Origin: Desulfosporosinus sp.
GTDB lineage: Bacteria > Bacillota > Desulfitobacteriia > Desulfitobacteriales > Desulfitobacteriaceae
Reading direction: 5' to 3'
Length of the DNA: 35,310 nt
NCBI GenBank assembly: GCA_003513495.1
Contig: DOPM01000049.1
Coordinates: 1-35,310, forward strand
Part shown: in pieces, positions 14,849 to 23,477 of the stretch
How the letters are laid out: each line of letters begins with the position of its first letter
Position numbering within the stretch: the first letter of the stretch is position 1
Program-made: the position numbers and the translations under genes
The notes under the pieces: model-generated
Told to the model about the DNA's origin: nothing
Seen by the model: the letters and a program-made list of their open reading frames with translations, nothing else
The model's database searches: none

Positions 14849-15799
14849 ATGAAAAAAATTATCTCATTGCTGCTCATGGTGGTGCTGGTCTTCAGTCTTG
14901 CAGGGTGTGGAGCCGGAAAAACAGCTGCGCCCAGTGGAGAACCGGCTAAGGAAGGAAAGACTGTAGCTATTTTAACTCCCTATCTGGCCTCGGTGACTAC
15001 AAATGAAATGGTTGAAAACTTGAAGTCCCAAGTGGCTAAACGCGGCTATAAGGCCAATGTTGTGGATACCAAAAGTGACTTTGCTCAACTGGCAAGTCGG
15101 ATGGAGGACTTAATCTCCAGTAAAGTAGACGCTATCGTGCTAGTAAGTACGGACCCGAATCAATTGAAGGATCAGATTAAAAAAGCTCAGGAACATGGGA
15201 TTCCGGTCTTTGGCTGTGATTCGGGCTATATTGAAGGAATGGTCATGAACGCAACCAGTGACAACCAAGCCATGTCCCGGATGGTTACGGATTATCTTTT
15301 TAAAACCATGAACAATAAGGGGAACCTGGTCGTTCTTACCCACAGACCTCATCCGGGAGTCTTAAAAAGAACTCAGGAATTGGATGCGCTTCTTAAGAAA
15401 TCACCGGAGATCAAAATTGTAACAGAACAACAAGTCCAAGTTCCCGGACCGATCGAAAACGCTCGCCAACAGATGGAGAATTTATTGTTGGCCAACAAGG
15501 CAGAAGATTCTTTAACGGCTGTTTGGGCCGGTTGGGATGAGCCTGCTATCGGAGCATCCCAGGCCATTGAGGCAGCAGGACGAAAAAATATTGTGGTTGT
15601 AGGCATTGATGGCACCAGTCAAGCCCTTGATATGATTAAAAAAGGGTCTCCTCTAGTTGCAACAGTCAAACAAAACTTCCCTGGCATGGCCGAAATAGTG
15701 GTCAACCAGATGGAGCTGGTTTTCCAAGGCAAACCAGCGGAAGGAACGGAACTTTATGCTCCTGCTACGTTGATAACGAAAGAGAATGCAGGGAAGTGA
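14849..15799 (+). CDS. Sugar-type ABC transporter substrate-binding lipoprotein (RbsB/peripla_BP_4 family)
   Basis: This 316-residue lipoprotein has a signal peptide MKKIISLLLMVVLVFSLAGC with the lipobox cysteine at residue 20, then a periplasmic-binding protein type I fold: VAILTPYLASVTTNEMVENL, VDAIVLVSTDPNQLKDQIKK, GIPVFGCDSGY, WAGWDEPAIGASQAIEAAG and VGIDGTSQALDMIKKGSPLVATV. These fit ribose/xylose/AI-2-type binding proteins. The ligand cannot be read from the sequence. It follows trpA by 32 bp with no terminator, under the same T-box, so the ligand probably relates to tryptophan supply (see findings). Confidence 0.9.
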   Translation: MKKIISLLLMVVLVFSLAGCGAGKTAAPSGEPAKEGKTVAILTPYLASVTTNEMVENLKSQVAKRGYKANVVDTKSDFAQLASRMEDLISSKVDAIVLVSTDPNQLKDQIKKAQEHGIPVFGCDSGYIEGMVMNATSDNQAMSRMVTDYLFKTMNNKGNLVVLTHRPHPGVLKRTQELDALLKKSPEIKIVTEQQVQVPGPIENARQQMENLLLANKAEDSLTAVWAGWDEPAIGASQAIEAAGRKNIVVVGIDGTSQALDMIKKGSPLVATVKQNFPGMAEIVVNQMELVFQGKPAEGTELYAPATLITKENAGK

Positions 15800-15806
15800 T
15801 CAGCGG

Positions 15807-17339
15807 ATGTCACTGCTGAAGGTAAGCGAGCTGGATAAAAGGTTTGGTAAGAACTACATCCTTTCAGGGGTCTCTTTAAGCATAGAATCTGGCGAAATAC
15901 ATGCTTTGGTTGGAGAAAACGGCGCTGGGAAGTCGACCTTTATTAAGATCATGACCGGTGTTTATCAACCTGAGGGAGGAGAGATTTTTTGGCAAGGGGA
16001 AAAGGTGGTCTTGAAAAGTCCGCGTGATGCCCGTGACTTAGGGATCAGCGTGATTCACCAGGATCGACATCTCGTACCATATTTTACAGGGTTAGAGAAT
16101 CTCTATCTTGGAGCCAACTACCCAAAGAGAAAATTTTGGCCCGGTATTCGCTGGGGTATTATGCGCGAAGAGGCAGAAAGGCTAAAAGCCCAATTAGGGA
16201 TAGAGGTTCCCTTGGAAAAACAGGCTCAGGACATGTCGCCGACGGAACGCACCTTGTTGGAGATACTCAGGGCGGTAAGGGTTGGGAGTAAACTCCTCTT
16301 TTTGGATGAGCCGACGGCATCGTTAACGGATCAGGAAACTGAAACCTTATTTCGATTGCTGTTGCACCTCAAATCTCAGGGAACGGCCATCATTTATGTA
16401 ACTCATCGCTTAGACGAAATTTTTCGACTGGCCGAGCGGATTACAGTGCTGCGTAATGGTCAACGAGTTGGAACCATGTTTAAAGACGAAGTCAACAAAG
16501 ACACGTTAATTCAATTGATGGCTGGCCGTGAGCTAGTAGCTAGTGGTCCCCCAAAAGCCCAAAAGGTTAACGACCAACCCTTGGTTTTAGAGGTGAAAGG
16601 CTTACAAACCGTTGACAAGCGAGTTAAACACGCCGACATTTCTGTTCGAAAAGGCGAAATACTGGGAGTCTACGGTTTAGCAGGGGCGGGACGTACGGAA
16701 CTTCTCGAGGCTATTTATGGGATAAGGCCTAAATGTGCCGGTGAAATAAAGCTTAACGGGAAGGCTTTGAGCAGACCTTCCCCCGTTTCTTCACTACGAG
16801 AGGGGGTTGTTCTTGTTCCCGAGGACCGGCGAGGACAGGCTTTGATCATGGACATGTCAATTCGCGAGAATATTACTTTGCCGGTTCTGAGACATTACAC
16901 GGTAGGAGGAGTTATTGCTCATAGTCAGGAGCGCAGAGAGGCAAAAGACTTCATTTCCAAATTGAAAATTAAGACTGAGAGCCAAGAGCAATCCGTTCAA
17001 GTCTTGAGCGGAGGGAATCAGCAGAAAGTTGTTTTTGCCAAAGCCTTAATATCTCGACCGGGATTGTTTCTATGTGATGAACCAACCCAAGGTGTCGATG
17101 TGATGACACGCAGTGAAATTCATCGTTTATTGAGAGATCAAGCGGAACAAGGCAGGTCAGTAGTGTATGTATCTTCGGATTTGGAGGAAGTGCTGGAAGT
17201 GGCTCATCGTCTGGTTATAATGCAGGATGGAGAAACCATTGCCGAACTTTCAGCGGAAGGGTTGACACAGGAAGCCGTCTTACAACACTGTTATCATCGA
17301 AGAAAGGAAAGTGAGTCTTTAATTGGAGGAGAGAGGTAA
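15807..17339 (+). CDS. Sugar-type ABC transporter ATP-binding protein, two ATPase domains (RbsA family)
   Basis: This 510-residue protein has two nucleotide-binding domains. Domain 1 has Walker A GENGAGKST (about 37-45), a degenerate signature MSPTERTLLEILRAV and Walker B LLFLDEPTASLTDQE. Domain 2 has an altered Walker A (GLAGAGRTEL), signature LSGGNQQKVVFAKAL and Walker B LFLCDEPTQGVDV. Such asymmetry is the norm for RbsA/XylG/MglA proteins. ATG 15807 is chosen, eight bases after the binding protein's stop. It powers uptake of the ligand through the next permease. Confidence 0.92.
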   Translation: MSLLKVSELDKRFGKNYILSGVSLSIESGEIHALVGENGAGKSTFIKIMTGVYQPEGGEIFWQGEKVVLKSPRDARDLGISVIHQDRHLVPYFTGLENLYLGANYPKRKFWPGIRWGIMREEAERLKAQLGIEVPLEKQAQDMSPTERTLLEILRAVRVGSKLLFLDEPTASLTDQETETLFRLLLHLKSQGTAIIYVTHRLDEIFRLAERITVLRNGQRVGTMFKDEVNKDTLIQLMAGRELVASGPPKAQKVNDQPLVLEVKGLQTVDKRVKHADISVRKGEILGVYGLAGAGRTELLEAIYGIRPKCAGEIKLNGKALSRPSPVSSLREGVVLVPEDRRGQALIMDMSIRENITLPVLRHYTVGGVIAHSQERREAKDFISKLKIKTESQEQSVQVLSGGNQQKVVFAKALISRPGLFLCDEPTQGVDVMTRSEIHRLLRDQAEQGRSVVYVSSDLEEVLEVAHRLVIMQDGETIAELSAEGLTQEAVLQHCYHRRKESESLIGGER

Positions 17340-18273
17340 ACTAAATGGGCTTCGGCTGCTTCGCATGTATGGAACGGTTATCGCGGCGGTTTTAATTGTC
17401 CTTGGATTTAGCGTCTTAAGTCCCTCTTCGTTTGCAACCTTGGACAATGCGGTTAATATCAGTCGTCAAATATCCTTTCTGGTTATAATTGCTTTGGGAG
17501 CCACCCTGGTCATGGCCGTTGGAGAATTTGACCTTTCCGTAGGGGCGATGGCCAGCTTTGGAGGAGTATTTTCCGCAAAATTGGCGGTCCAGGGGTTGCC
17601 CTTAGGGGCAGCCTTCCTTATACCCGTAGGTGTTGCTTTTATTATTGGTCTCATCAATGGTTGGATTGTGACTCAGTTTCGAGTGCTATCCTTCATCACG
17701 ACTATGGCAATGGGAACGATATTGGGCGGTTTTACCTTCTGGTTTACCGGAGGAACAACGATTTTTGAGCATATTCCAGTAGGGTTTCGTTATGTGGGCC
17801 AGACTGAATGGGTGGGAATTCCTATTCTTTCATTTTTAATGATCATGTTAACCCTGATATTTTGGTTTGTCATGGTCCACACTGCCTTCGGACGTCAGTT
17901 ATACGCTCTCGGGGGGAATGAAGCAGCTTCGCGGATTGCAGGAATAAAGGTGGGCACAAACAAGAATCTGGCGTTTGCTATTTGTGCTGCTCTGGCTGCT
18001 TTAGCAGGAATTTTAATGGCCTCTCGTTTAGGTTCGGCTCACCCCACAGGTGGAAACGGGCTCTTCTTACCTGCTTATGCCGCTGCCTTTTTAGGAATGA
18101 CTTCCTTCAAGGAAGGAGTTCCTAATATTTGGGGGACCTTTGTGGGTGCTGCCATCATCGGGATCTTAGCAAATGGTCTTACGATTCTGGAGGTACCCAC
18201 GTTTATGCAAGATGTTATAACTGGAGTTATTGTTATTTCTGCAGTGATTCTACAAAAAATCGGACGTCGATAA
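17323..18273 (+). CDS. Sugar-type ABC transporter permease (RbsC family)
   Basis: This 316-residue protein has about 8-10 membrane segments and RbsC landmarks: LGATLVMAVGEFDLSVGAMAS, FRVLSFITTMAMGTILGGF and the loop GGNEAASRIAGIKVGTNK. Only one permease gene is present, so it would form a homodimer. The TTG start overlaps the ATPase gene by 17 bp. The strong GGAGGAGAGAGG (17325-17336) lies within the frame, so a later start (ATG 17365, or a rare CTG near 17356) is possible. The gene's product is otherwise full-length. Confidence 0.88.
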   Translation: MEERGKLNGLRLLRMYGTVIAAVLIVLGFSVLSPSSFATLDNAVNISRQISFLVIIALGATLVMAVGEFDLSVGAMASFGGVFSAKLAVQGLPLGAAFLIPVGVAFIIGLINGWIVTQFRVLSFITTMAMGTILGGFTFWFTGGTTIFEHIPVGFRYVGQTEWVGIPILSFLMIMLTLIFWFVMVHTAFGRQLYALGGNEAASRIAGIKVGTNKNLAFAICAALAALAGILMASRLGSAHPTGGNGLFLPAYAAAFLGMTSFKEGVPNIWGTFVGAAIIGILANGLTILEVPTFMQDVITGVIVISAVILQKIGRR

Positions 18274-18285
18274 AGGAGTGAACTC

Positions 18286-19779
18286 GTGCAGTACATCGCA
18301 GCGTTTGATATTGGTACAACAAATGCCAAGGGAATTCTCGTCTCTAGGGATGGAGGAATTCATGGTGCAACGACCAGACCGATCCATACCTTTTATGAAG
18401 AGAATAACGTTGAACAAGATCCTGAGGTGTGGTGGCAAGTCGTTCGAGAGATTGCTCAGGATTGGTGGAAACAGGGATTTCTGCCGGAAGAGGTTCAAGT
18501 AATTACCTTTAGTGGACAGATGGAGAATTGTATCCCAATTGATGGGGAAGGTCAACCGACGAGACGAGCAATTCTTTATTCGGATTCCCGTGCCGATTCT
18601 GAAGCTAAACTAATCTTAGAGCGTTTTGGAGAAGAAGAGATACGGCAAAAAACCGGTAACCATCTGGATGGACAAATGACTTTTCCTAAAATAATTTGGC
18701 TCAGAGAAAATGAGCCGGATTGTTTTAGTAAGACGAAGTGCTTCTTAATTAGCGCTAAAGACTATGTTATCCGCCAATTAACGGGACGGAACGTTACTGA
18801 TCCCACCTCAGCAGCCACCGCGGGGATAATGAACTTACAGAATCGAGAATGGTTTGACCCATGGCTGAACTCCTTTGAGCTAACAGTCTCCTGTCTTCCC
18901 AATCTGTCAGCGCCAGAGGAAATTGCAGGTTATGTGCTTGAAGCAGCAGCTTTATTTACAGGATTCAAGAGGGGTACTCCGGTGCTTTGCGGAATCGGAG
19001 ATGCTGGGGCAACCACGTTAGGAGCGGGTGTTACCCGGATTGGAGAAATGTATGCCTATTTGGGGACAACCGGGTGGGTAGCTTTACCCACCTCTGAGGT
19101 CAGTCCCCTTGGCAACGGAGTATTTCATTTGGCCCATGCTCCTAAGGATGTTTTAATTGCCATTGCTCCGCTGCTCAATTGCGGCAACGTTCACCACTGG
19201 GCCTTGTCTGTCTTTGGGGACCCAAACCTAGAGGTCAAGGAAGGCTTTAAGTACCTGGAAGAGATTATGATCAATAATGACCCTACATTAGGAAGTGTTG
19301 TTTTTTTACCCTATTTGAACGGAGAACGCTGTCCGATCCAAGACTCTAAGGCCAGAGGCTCATTTATCGGCCTGAAAGCCACAACAACTCGAGGAGAACT
19401 GTGTGCTGCTGTACTTGAAGGGGTAGCTATGGCTATCCGTCAAGTTCTAGAACTCCTTTTAGATAAAAAAGAGATTCAGCGGATTACCTTAATCGGCGGC
19501 GGCAGCAGAAGTCGCGTTTGGAACCAGATTATTTCCGACGTATGTCATTGTGATGTAATTGTTCCTATGGATTCGGAATTCCTTCCGGCTCTGGGAGCAG
19601 CGGCAGCCGGTTATATTTGCTTAGGTTGGGCAAATAGTTATGCAGACTTTTCAGAAGAAGTTCTTTCTCTGAAGGAGGGAGAAAAGTACTCGCCCAATCC
19701 CAAAAATATCCGGGCTTATGATCAACGGTATCAACACTATTTACAACTTTACTTGGCTGTAAAGGCCTTTAATGGCTGA
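18286..19779 (+). CDS. FGGY-family carbohydrate kinase (xylulokinase-like), substrate unknown
   Basis: This 497-residue kinase phosphorylates a polyol or sugar with ATP. Motifs are the N-terminal phosphate loop AFDIGTTNAKG, SGQMENCIPID (xylulokinases have SGQMHG, so the usual His is Glu here), RAILYSDSRAD, the catalytic base Asp239 in GIGDAGATTLGAG, GYTTGW-like LGTTGWVA, and the ATP site GGGSRSRVWNQIISDV. A GTG start follows AAGGAG by 7 bases. It is the last gene of the T-box operon, 12 bp after the permease. FGGY kinases act on glycerol, xylulose, ribulose, gluconate, AI-2 and others. Here a glycerol-type side chain on indole is one attractive candidate. Confidence 0.9.
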   Translation: MQYIAAFDIGTTNAKGILVSRDGGIHGATTRPIHTFYEENNVEQDPEVWWQVVREIAQDWWKQGFLPEEVQVITFSGQMENCIPIDGEGQPTRRAILYSDSRADSEAKLILERFGEEEIRQKTGNHLDGQMTFPKIIWLRENEPDCFSKTKCFLISAKDYVIRQLTGRNVTDPTSAATAGIMNLQNREWFDPWLNSFELTVSCLPNLSAPEEIAGYVLEAAALFTGFKRGTPVLCGIGDAGATTLGAGVTRIGEMYAYLGTTGWVALPTSEVSPLGNGVFHLAHAPKDVLIAIAPLLNCGNVHHWALSVFGDPNLEVKEGFKYLEEIMINNDPTLGSVVFLPYLNGERCPIQDSKARGSFIGLKATTTRGELCAAVLEGVAMAIRQVLELLLDKKEIQRITLIGGGSRSRVWNQIISDVCHCDVIVPMDSEFLPALGAAAAGYICLGWANSYADFSEEVLSLKEGEKYSPNPKNIRAYDQRYQHYLQLYLAVKAFNG

Positions 19780-19893
19780 TAGCTGCAAAGTCTCAGGCGC
19801 TGAAGCAGGCGCAATGACTTTGCCTTAACACCTCAGGATATGTGACCGTGGTTGAAGGTAGCCAAATGCTTATTTAAACAATTAAAAGGTTCT
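19780..19893. other. Downstream end of the trp/ABC/kinase operon
   Basis: A weak hairpin (CAAAGTC with GACTTTG, 19786-19825 region) could end the operon, but it has no clear U-run. Nothing else is seen. Confidence 0.3.
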
Positions 19894-20340
19894 TTAATCT
19901 GATTCCTTAACAATGTTAAAATTCGATTCAAGGAGCGCCCAGTTTTGAGAATAGGGATAGCCGAGAACCCAATAACTGATACCGCGCAAGTTATAGTCTT
20001 TGACAGTATTGAATTTAGCCTGAGCACTCCGCGCATCTTCAAACCAAACCTCATGATTTTTGCCATTTTGATCGGTATAACGATAAAACGGTGATTCAGT
20101 TACTTTATCATACTTAATTTCAACGTTATATTTAACGGCTCGCCTAATAGCTTCCTGGTGACTGAAAGTCTCTGCAACTTGCCCGCGAACGTGAGGAACA
20201 ACCCAATCACGAGCGTAGATTTGGAAGCCGAATAGTATCTTATTCCGCGGGATTACACTTACCGCATAATTTAAGACGCGACTTACGGACTTATGGGACC
20301 TCATTTGATATTCTGTTGCCACTGGTCATGGCTTATTTAT
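19894..20340 (-). pseudogene. C-terminal fragment of a GH18 spore-type glycosyl hydrolase
   Basis: On the minus strand, VSRVLNYAVSVIPRNKILFG, then EAIRRAVKYNVEIKYDKVTE, FYRYTDQNGKNHEVWFEDAR and GISYWVLGYPYSQNWALL match the C-terminal half of GH18 proteins of the YaaH/SleL germination or cortex group. Beyond the reading frame, the upstream part (HDQWQQNIK, stop, GPISP) continues in another frame, so it is frameshifted as well as truncated. LysM and catalytic DxxDxDxE parts are missing. Confidence 0.65.
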
Positions 20341-20517
20341 TAGTTCAAGTTATGCGTTATATCATCGAATCAAAATTGATAGAGAAATGTAGGTGCCGAT
20401 TCAGATTCAATCATTATCTCCGATCAATTTTCGAGGAATCGTAGATCTCCGAGAAAAAGCAAGGAAGTATATACAATTAATATGACCGGTTATATATTAA
20501 AGAGAAGGCTGGAAAAA
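20323..20517. other. AT-rich gap before the nitroreductase unit
   Basis: Apart from the GH18 tail and a dyad (20480-20495), I see no gene in this stretch. Confidence 0.35.
20480..20495. promoter_or_regulatory. Possible operator: ATATGACC/GGTTATAT dyad
   Basis: This 16-bp near-perfect dyad (one mismatched pair) lies 114 bp before the nitroreductase. It could bind a dimeric regulator, but no -10 element is certain nearby, and the link is inference. Confidence 0.35.
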
Positions 20518-20628
20518 ATGCAAGATTTGGAACAAACGAAAGAAAACTATGGCGATGCTATGAATCTGCAGAAGATTAGAAAAAGTAGTAAAGCAGGAGT
20601 GATGAGATATGGATCTGATTCAAGTTAA
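20518..20628 (+). CDS. Short ORF overlapping the nitroreductase start, doubtful
   Basis: A 36-residue frame begins MQDLEQTKENYGDAMNLQKI and overlaps the nitroreductase by 20 bp. AAGAGAAGG lies upstream. It may be a leader peptide or the remnant of a regulator gene; I recognise no family. Confidence 0.25.
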   Translation: MQDLEQTKENYGDAMNLQKIRKSSKAGVMRYGSDSS

Positions 20629-21424
20629 CCAAGAGAAATGTATCTGCTGTGGACTCTGTGCAGAAGTTTGTCCTTCAGGAAGTATCATTATGGAGAATCA
20701 GGTGCCTCAGGCTGCAGGCCGGAATTGTATTGCCTGTGGACACTGTGTGGCTGTATGTCCTGTGTCGGCAATGGACAATGTGAATGCACCACTCGCCAAA
20801 CAGTTGCCGCTAGAAAATGTGCCTGTGCTTGACGCTGACACTGCGGCCCGTTTTCTTCGCTCTCGACGATCTATTCGCCGCTACAAACAAGATCCTGTCC
20901 CCCGGGAAAAAATAGTGCAGCTCCTCGATATCGCGCGATTGGCACCAACTGGAGGCAACACTCAAGGTGTTGCATATTTCGTCATTGATAACGCTGAAAC
21001 GCTACGCGAAATAACAGCTGCTACAATTGATTGGATGGAAGAGCAAGTACAAAGTGGTTCTGCATGGGCACAGTATTATAGTGGAGTTGTGGACGCTTAT
21101 CGCAAAACCGGTCAAGATGTTATTTTACGAAACGCTCCGTGTCTGATTGTGGCCATAACTTCAAAGAACTTTCAACCCCGTGGACGTGATAATACACATT
21201 TTTCACTTGCATACGCTGAGCTCTACGCTCCGGCGATTGAATTAGGAACATGTTGGGCGGGATTCTTTGAAGGGTGCGCAGCTGCCAAGTATGAGCCATT
21301 ATTGAATATCTTGAAGCTGTCAGAAGACAAGGTTGTTACCGGTGGATTATTAGTAGGTTTTCCAAAGTATACTTATAAACGATTAGTGGACAGAAATCCG
21401 CTGCAAGTGTCGTGGTGGGACTAA
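20609..21424 (+). CDS. Nitroreductase with N-terminal 2x[4Fe-4S] ferredoxin domain
   Basis: This 271-residue protein starts with two ferredoxin clusters (CICCGLCAEVCPSG and CIACGHCVAVCPVS, each CxxCxxCxxxCP) and continues with an FMN nitroreductase fold (RSRRSIRRYKQDPVPREKI, LARLAPTGGNTQGV-type segment IARLAPTGGN, GTCWAGFFEG, and VGFPKYTYKRLVDR). It is a ferredoxin-linked flavoprotein reductase; the physiological substrate is unknown. GGAGTGATGAG precedes the ATG. A convergent truncated regulator overlaps its 3' end. Confidence 0.92.
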   Translation: MDLIQVNQEKCICCGLCAEVCPSGSIIMENQVPQAAGRNCIACGHCVAVCPVSAMDNVNAPLAKQLPLENVPVLDADTAARFLRSRRSIRRYKQDPVPREKIVQLLDIARLAPTGGNTQGVAYFVIDNAETLREITAATIDWMEEQVQSGSAWAQYYSGVVDAYRKTGQDVILRNAPCLIVAITSKNFQPRGRDNTHFSLAYAELYAPAIELGTCWAGFFEGCAAAKYEPLLNILKLSEDKVVTGGLLVGFPKYTYKRLVDRNPLQVSWWD

Positions 21425-21791
21425 AAACTGTCACTGCAGGACCACGTCCTAATTCACTGATTTTCATCGTCGTACCCATAAATTCAAACCCATCTTGTAG
21501 GGTATTAAGGTCATCACTTAACGCTCGCTCACTGATGGCAAAGGTCTCGGAAAGCTCTTCCCGGGTATGACTGCCGGAATGGAGAAATTTTAAGATTTTA
21601 AGCAGGCGGTCATAACGATCCCTGGCCTTTAAATTGGTGAGAAAGTCAAGATCAATGTTAAAGTCGTAATTACTATTCAGGTGTTTCAAGAGATGCTCTA
21701 TTCTTAAAGTTAAGGAATACTTGTCCTGTGAATAAATCCGAATGCCCACGGTTATATTCGCACAGAATACATCGATGTTATTTCTCAGCAT
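21336..21791 (-). pseudogene. Truncated HTH regulator (DeoR/WYL-like), running into the nitroreductase gene
   Basis: Residues 58-110 (RYDRLLKILKFLHSGSHTRE, ELSETFAISERALSDDLNTL, QDGFEFMGTTMKISELGRG) fit an HTH_11/DeoR-type winged helix. After this, the frame only reads the antisense of the nitroreductase (21336-21424), so the natural C-terminus (WYL or other) has been lost. No good ribosome site precedes the ATG, so the N-terminus may be cut too. Confidence 0.45.
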
Positions 21792-21841
21792 TAAAATTGT
21801 ATAATTTAAAATGTCTTCCCTTGCACCAATGCATGTAAAAT

Positions 21842-21871
21842 AAATAGTCCCTGACTAATCTGGGACTATTT
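21842..21871. terminator. Hairpin terminator, possibly bidirectional
   Basis: AAATAGTCCC pairs with GGGACTATTT across a 10-base loop, with A/T-rich flanks on both sides. Confidence 0.6.
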
Positions 21872-21937
21872 ATATCATTCTATTAAAAAATACTGCATCT
21901 ACCTGCAATTGCTTCTTTAATATATTCTTCCATAACT

Positions 21938-22237
21938 GTGGAGATATTTCACCTGTCCCCTTGGAGATCTTGGTGCGTTTTAAGCTTCCGTCATCCATTA
22001 TTTTCCGATAATAATAATGATCTCTCTCTGAAAGAGTTGGATATCATAGTCAATGCTGCAAGTTTAGAGGCATTAAAAACGGAGATTACCAAAGAATTAA
22101 CGGAATATGCGCAGGAATATATGGATGAGTTCGATAAATATTATGGGGCTCCCAACAGAAAGCCTCATTTCCCTTATGTTATGCGGGTACTAATCCAGAA
22201 AGATGAGTATGCAGTTAACGGTTTGCTTGATGCCTAA
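21938..22237 (+). pseudogene. Antitoxin-like fragment (HicB-type partner)
   Basis: From about residue 28 the frame reads DLSLKELDIIVNAASLEALK, TEITKELTEYAQEYMDEFDK and APNRKPHFPYVMRVLIQ. I recall this pattern (SLEELK..L..EL.EYA.dYy..f..y..APNRk.H.PYv.k.L) from small antitoxin-like proteins paired with HicA-type toxins. The N-terminal part before about residue 28 does not match. Its stop overlaps the ATG of the next fragment, as in true toxin-antitoxin pairs. Confidence 0.4.
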
Positions 22238-22409
22238 CTGGAGAGAGTTAAAGCGGTTTTTTGAACAGGATGGATGGGAGCTGTACAAAGATGATTCTAC
22301 GGACGAGGAAATCGAAAAACAGCTTGGCAAACTTTACCCTTTGGATAATGCGAGTGCAAGGTTATGCTTCAGCTTTGATACCCCGGGGTATCAAAGGTGT
22401 ACCCATTGA
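22230..22409 (+). pseudogene. HicA-like toxin fragment
   Basis: The start MPNWRELKRFFEQDGWELYK matches HicA-type mRNA interferases (ELkrf.E.dGWely..tdHy.Y.K), but the catalytic His segment that should follow is replaced by unrelated sequence (DDSTDEEIEKQLGKL). The toxin is therefore broken. Translation overlaps the preceding antitoxin-like stop. Confidence 0.4.
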
Positions 22410-22413
22410 AAAT

Positions 22414-22465
22414 AACTCCGCTGAGTGATGTCTTGTCATAAGGACATCACTTTAGCGGAGTATTT
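22414..22465 (+). terminator. Long-stem terminator
   Basis: ACTCCGCT-AGTGATGTC pairs with GACATCACT-AGCGGAGT with only a small internal mismatch, followed by ATTTG. It ends the toxin-antitoxin remnant. Confidence 0.7.
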
Positions 22466-22495
22466 GTGTTATCACTATCGTAGCTGTGCAAATAG

Positions 22496-22632
22496 CTAAA
22501 GATCTTTAACTCTAGTGGATTTAATAAAGAACGAGATCATCAGACCGATAATCGCAATTATTAGACCAAAGATAAAGGCATCTTGAACACCGGCAGTTAA
22601 TGAAGCCCCAACTATCGAGGGATCCGATGGCA
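22496..22632 (-). pseudogene. C-terminal fragment of an MFS drug exporter
   Basis: The minus-strand frame ending at 22496 reads SIVGASLTAGVQDAFIFGLI, then IAIIGLMISFFIKSTRVKDL and a stop. This is the last transmembrane helix and tail of a 14-TMS EmrB/QacA-type exporter. It is joined directly to the truncated MBL hydrolase. Confidence 0.55.
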
Positions 22633-23039
22633 GACCAGTACCACCAGTTTAAATCCCCAGCATGAAAGAGTCGGATTCCTTCGACTTGGACGAGAAAGGA
22701 TACACCTATATCGGTCGAATCATAGACCTTAATTTTTAAGTCACCTATCTCAAGCTTTTCGTCGGGAAATAAATGATTAATGTTTTTTAGCGCTTGCGGA
22801 ACCTTAATTTCATAGCTTAAGATATATTGAATATTTGGCTTATCTTTTTGCCATTCTAGGATTACTGGATTAAAATGATCAGGATGACTATGTGAGGAAA
22901 AGACAAAGATATTTTTGGCACATTCTTTGACTAAACCGTCGACATGACCTTGATAATAATCAAATATGAGCAGATTTTTATCCGTTTCTACTAAAAAACC
23001 ACTGTGGTATAGATATTTAATTCTAATGGGATTTATCAT
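22631..23039 (-). pseudogene. MBL-fold metallo-hydrolase, truncated second copy
   Basis: The first ~135 residues are nearly identical to the intact hydrolase at 7751-8458, including HSHPDHF and GIRLFHAGDLNWWYWS. Homology then stops sharply at 22631 and the frame enters MFS-exporter sequence, ending at 22521. The C-terminal metal ligand and a third of the protein are missing. Confidence 0.8.
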
Positions 23040-23108
23040 CGTTATCACCTCGTATAAAATATTATTGGGTTCTGGAGCGAAGATGAAAATGAAAGCGGGG
23101 ATTTGTCT

Positions 23109-23477
23109 ATGAAATTTTTATTTGACCACAACAATATCAATGTTTTGGACCTTGAAAAGAGTCTTAAGTTCTATAAGGAAGCCTTAGGGTTGAAAGAAGT
23201 TAAACGATATGTACAGGGGGATGGAGAATTTATCCTTGTTTATCTTGGAGACGGCACGACTCCACATAGTCTGGAGCTTACGTGGTTGAAGGAGAGAACT
23301 GAAGCCTATAATTTAGGCGAAAATGAATTTCACATTGCTTTTAAAGTCGATGATTTTGAAGCGGCTTATAAACATCATAAGGAAATGGGTTGTATCTGTT
23401 TTGAGAACAACGAGATGGGAATCTATTTCATAAATGATCCAGACAATTACTGGGTAGAAATAATACCCACACGCTGA
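23109..23477 (+). CDS. VOC/glyoxalase-family protein (copy 2)
   Basis: This 122-residue paralogue differs from the copy at 8527-8895 at seven positions (for example Glu20 to Lys, Ile29 to Lys, Leu76 to Ile). All four putative metal ligands (His7, Glu56, His75, Glu117) are kept, so it may be functional. The same divergent arrangement and start context are preserved. A terminator follows at 23568. Confidence 0.85.
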   Translation: MKFLFDHNNINVLDLEKSLKFYKEALGLKEVKRYVQGDGEFILVYLGDGTTPHSLELTWLKERTEAYNLGENEFHIAFKVDDFEAAYKHHKEMGCICFENNEMGIYFINDPDNYWVEIIPTR

